This document shows positions 6,878 through 7,818 of a stretch of DNA of 7,818 nucleotides, one piece after another. Under the pieces are notes generated by a model. It was not told where the DNA came from, did not search any database, and saw only the letters and a list, made by a program, of their open reading frames with translations. Every line of letters starts with the position of its first letter. Position 1 is the first letter of the stretch. The stretch comes from Pseudomonadota bacterium (GTDB taxonomy: Bacteria > Pseudomonadota > Alphaproteobacteria > Acetobacterales > Acetobacteraceae): contig JAKBCB010000162.1 in NCBI GenBank assembly GCA_021808185.1, positions 1-7,818 on the forward strand. The letters are read 5' to 3'. Both the position numbers and the translations under genes were made by a program.

Positions 6878-6908
6878 GCGCCCCGCGCCCTTGAGGGCGG
6901 CGGGGCGC
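6878..6908 (-). other. strong GC hairpin between the two binding-protein genes
   Basis: Bases 6878-6890 (GCGCCCCGCGCCC) pair with 6895-6908 (GGGCGGCGGGGCGC), giving 13 base pairs with one bulged base and a 4-nt loop (TTGA on plus, UCAA in the minus-strand transcript). It begins 10 nt after the SBP-1 stop and ends about 33 nt before the SBP-2 Shine-Dalgarno. There is no U-tract after it in the direction of transcription, so it is not a standard intrinsic terminator. Hairpins in this position after binding-protein genes can protect the upstream mRNA or partly attenuate the downstream genes; that role here is inference. Confidence 0.65.
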
Positions 6909-6918
6909 GCGAGTCCGA

Positions 6919-7818
6919 TCAGGCCTTGATGAGCGGGCAGCCATCGTCCTTCATCGGACGGAACGCTTCCTCGGCCGGCACCGTGGCGAGCACCTTGTAG
7001 TAATCCCACGGCCCCTTGCTTTCGGCGGGGGTCTTCACCTGGAACAGGTAGCAGGGATGGATCTTGCGTCCGTCCTCGCGGATGGTGCCCTTGCCGAACA
7101 CGTCATCGTCCGTCGGGATCGCCTTCATGCGCGCAACGGCGGCGGCGCCGTCCTTCTTGATCTGCTCCGGCCCCATGTCCAGGGCGGTCTTGAGGTAGTG
7201 CATGGCGGCGGAGTAGTCGCCGGCCTGGGACATGTTGGGCCGCTTGCCCGGCACTTTCTTCCACAGCCGTTCGGAGAAGGCGCGCTTGCGGTCGTCCAGA
7301 TCCCAGTAGAAGGTGGACGACACGACGAGGCCCTGGGCGACTTCCAGGCCCATGCCGTGTACGTCGGTGATGTACACCAGCAGGCCGGCCAGCGTCTGGG
7401 TGATGCCGAATTCCTTGGCCTGCTTGATGCTGTTCACCGTGTCGGCGCCGGCGTTGGCGAAGCCGACAACCTTGGCGCCGCTGGACTGCGCCTGCAGCAG
7501 GTAGCTGGAGAAATCGTTGGTGCTGGGGAAGGGATAGGCCGCCGCGCCCAGCACCTTGCCGCCCGCCGCGGTGATGAAGCCCGTGGTGTCGCGTTGCAGC
7601 GCGTGCCCGAAGGCGTAGTCGGCGGTAATGAAATACCAGGAATCGCCCCCGGCCTTCACCAGCGCGCCGCCGGTCGAGTGCGCCAGCATCCAGGTGTCGT
7701 ACACCCAGTGGATCGTGTTGGCGTTGCACGCCTTGCCGGTGAGGTCGGAGGTGGCGGCGTTGGTGTCCAGGAACACCTTGTTCTTTTCCTTGGCCACGCC
7801 CGAGACCGCGAGCGCCAC
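6919..7818 (-). CDS. periplasmic substrate-binding protein SBP-1 (LivK/HAAT type), N-terminus off the window
   Basis: The last 299 residues of a second type I periplasmic binding protein; the frame runs open through the right edge, so the first codon seen (GTG at 7818-7816) is an internal valine, not a start. By comparison with SBP-2 about 106 residues including the signal peptide are missing. The two proteins align gap-free to the last residue and are roughly two thirds identical by eye. Shared features include GVAKEK, AATxDLTGKAC, WYFITADYxFGH, LGxxAYPFP, NAGADTVNSIKQAKEFG, FYWDL, MKAIPTDDDxFGK, ESKGPWD and a final GxCPxxK. Visible candidate ligand-contact segments (NAATSDLTG and HWVYDTWM) are close to those of SBP-2, so the ligands may overlap. 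The TGA at 6921-6919 is followed by a GC hairpin and then, after 86 nt in all, by SBP-2. It is probably the first or an early gene of the operon. Confidence 0.93.
   Translation of the reverse strand: MALAVSGVAKEKNKVFLDTNAATSDLTGKACNANTIHWVYDTWMLAHSTGGALVKAGGDSWYFITADYAFGHALQRDTTGFITAAGGKVLGAAAYPFPSTNDFSSYLLQAQSSGAKVVGFANAGADTVNSIKQAKEFGITQTLAGLLVYITDVHGMGLEVAQGLVVSSTFYWDLDDRKRAFSERLWKKVPGKRPNMSQAGDYSAAMHYLKTALDMGPEQIKKDGAAAVARMKAIPTDDDVFGKGTIREDGRKIHPCYLFQVKTPAESKGPWDYYKVLATVPAEEAFRPMKDDGCPLIKA
7412..7456 (-). repeat. 45-bp perfect repeat, copy in SBP-1
   Basis: Partner of 6108-6152, in direct orientation 1304 bases away. It is the longest exact match I found by eye between the two binding-protein genes and a possible crossover point. 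Confidence 0.9.

Noticed and set aside
6878..6908. Intrinsic terminator between the two SBP genes
   Set aside because: Strong stem but no U-run follows in the direction of transcription, so it is listed only as a hairpin.
5585..7000. 471-codon plus-strand open frame antisense to SBP-2
   Set aside because: Low-complexity His/Arg/Gly-rich translation with no family features; the minus strand carries the real binding protein.
6833..7009. 59-residue N-terminal extension of SBP-2
   Set aside because: It would start inside SBP-1, has no signal character, and the ATG at 6832 has a GGAGG and gives a proper signal peptide.

Overview
This window is GC-rich throughout, with strong third-position G/C bias and long spurious antisense reading frames. 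Together with the kinds of genes present, this suggests an alphaproteobacterium, probably Acetobacteraceae or another Rhodospirillales lineage. The placement is inferred from codon use and protein flavour, not from a marker gene. Genes fill almost the whole window, and the longest gap between genes is about 100 bases. I see no tRNA, rRNA, insertion sequence, phage gene or CRISPR array.

Left part, plus strand (1-1063). The C-terminal end of an EamA/DMT-type membrane transporter overlaps by 4 nt (GTGA) a complete metallo-beta-lactamase-fold hydrolase of the LACTB2-like type with a C-terminal winged-helix segment. These two genes converge on the minus-strand genes, with only 7 nt between the opposing stop codons.

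Centre and right, minus strand (7818 down to 1071). In transcription order there are: a partial type I periplasmic substrate-binding protein (SBP-1, N-terminus off the right edge); a complete close paralogue (SBP-2) with a Tat-like signal peptide; the two LIV/HAAT-type ABC permeases LivH and LivM; and, about 100 nt further on, a large Pat-like protein made of a degenerate ADP-forming acyl-CoA synthetase region fused to a GNAT acetyltransferase. Spacing among SBP-2, livH and livM is 10 nt and 1 nt, so they are very probably one operon. SBP-1 is separated from SBP-2 by 86 nt holding a strong GC hairpin without a U-tract.

How it works together. The SBPs would capture a hydrophobic or branched-chain amino acid, or possibly an aromatic or other small carboxylate, in the periplasm and deliver it to the LivH-LivM channel. 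The two ATPases (LivG and LivF) needed to power it do not follow livM, so they must lie to the right of the window or elsewhere. The Pat-like protein is predicted to acetylate protein lysines. Its link to the transporter is positional only.

I do not see a clearly novel system. The points most worth a second look are the tandem SBP paralogues with a 45-bp perfectly conserved core, the intercistronic hairpin, the absent ATPases with a short LivG-like reading frame after livM, and the eroded ligase half of the Pat-like protein.
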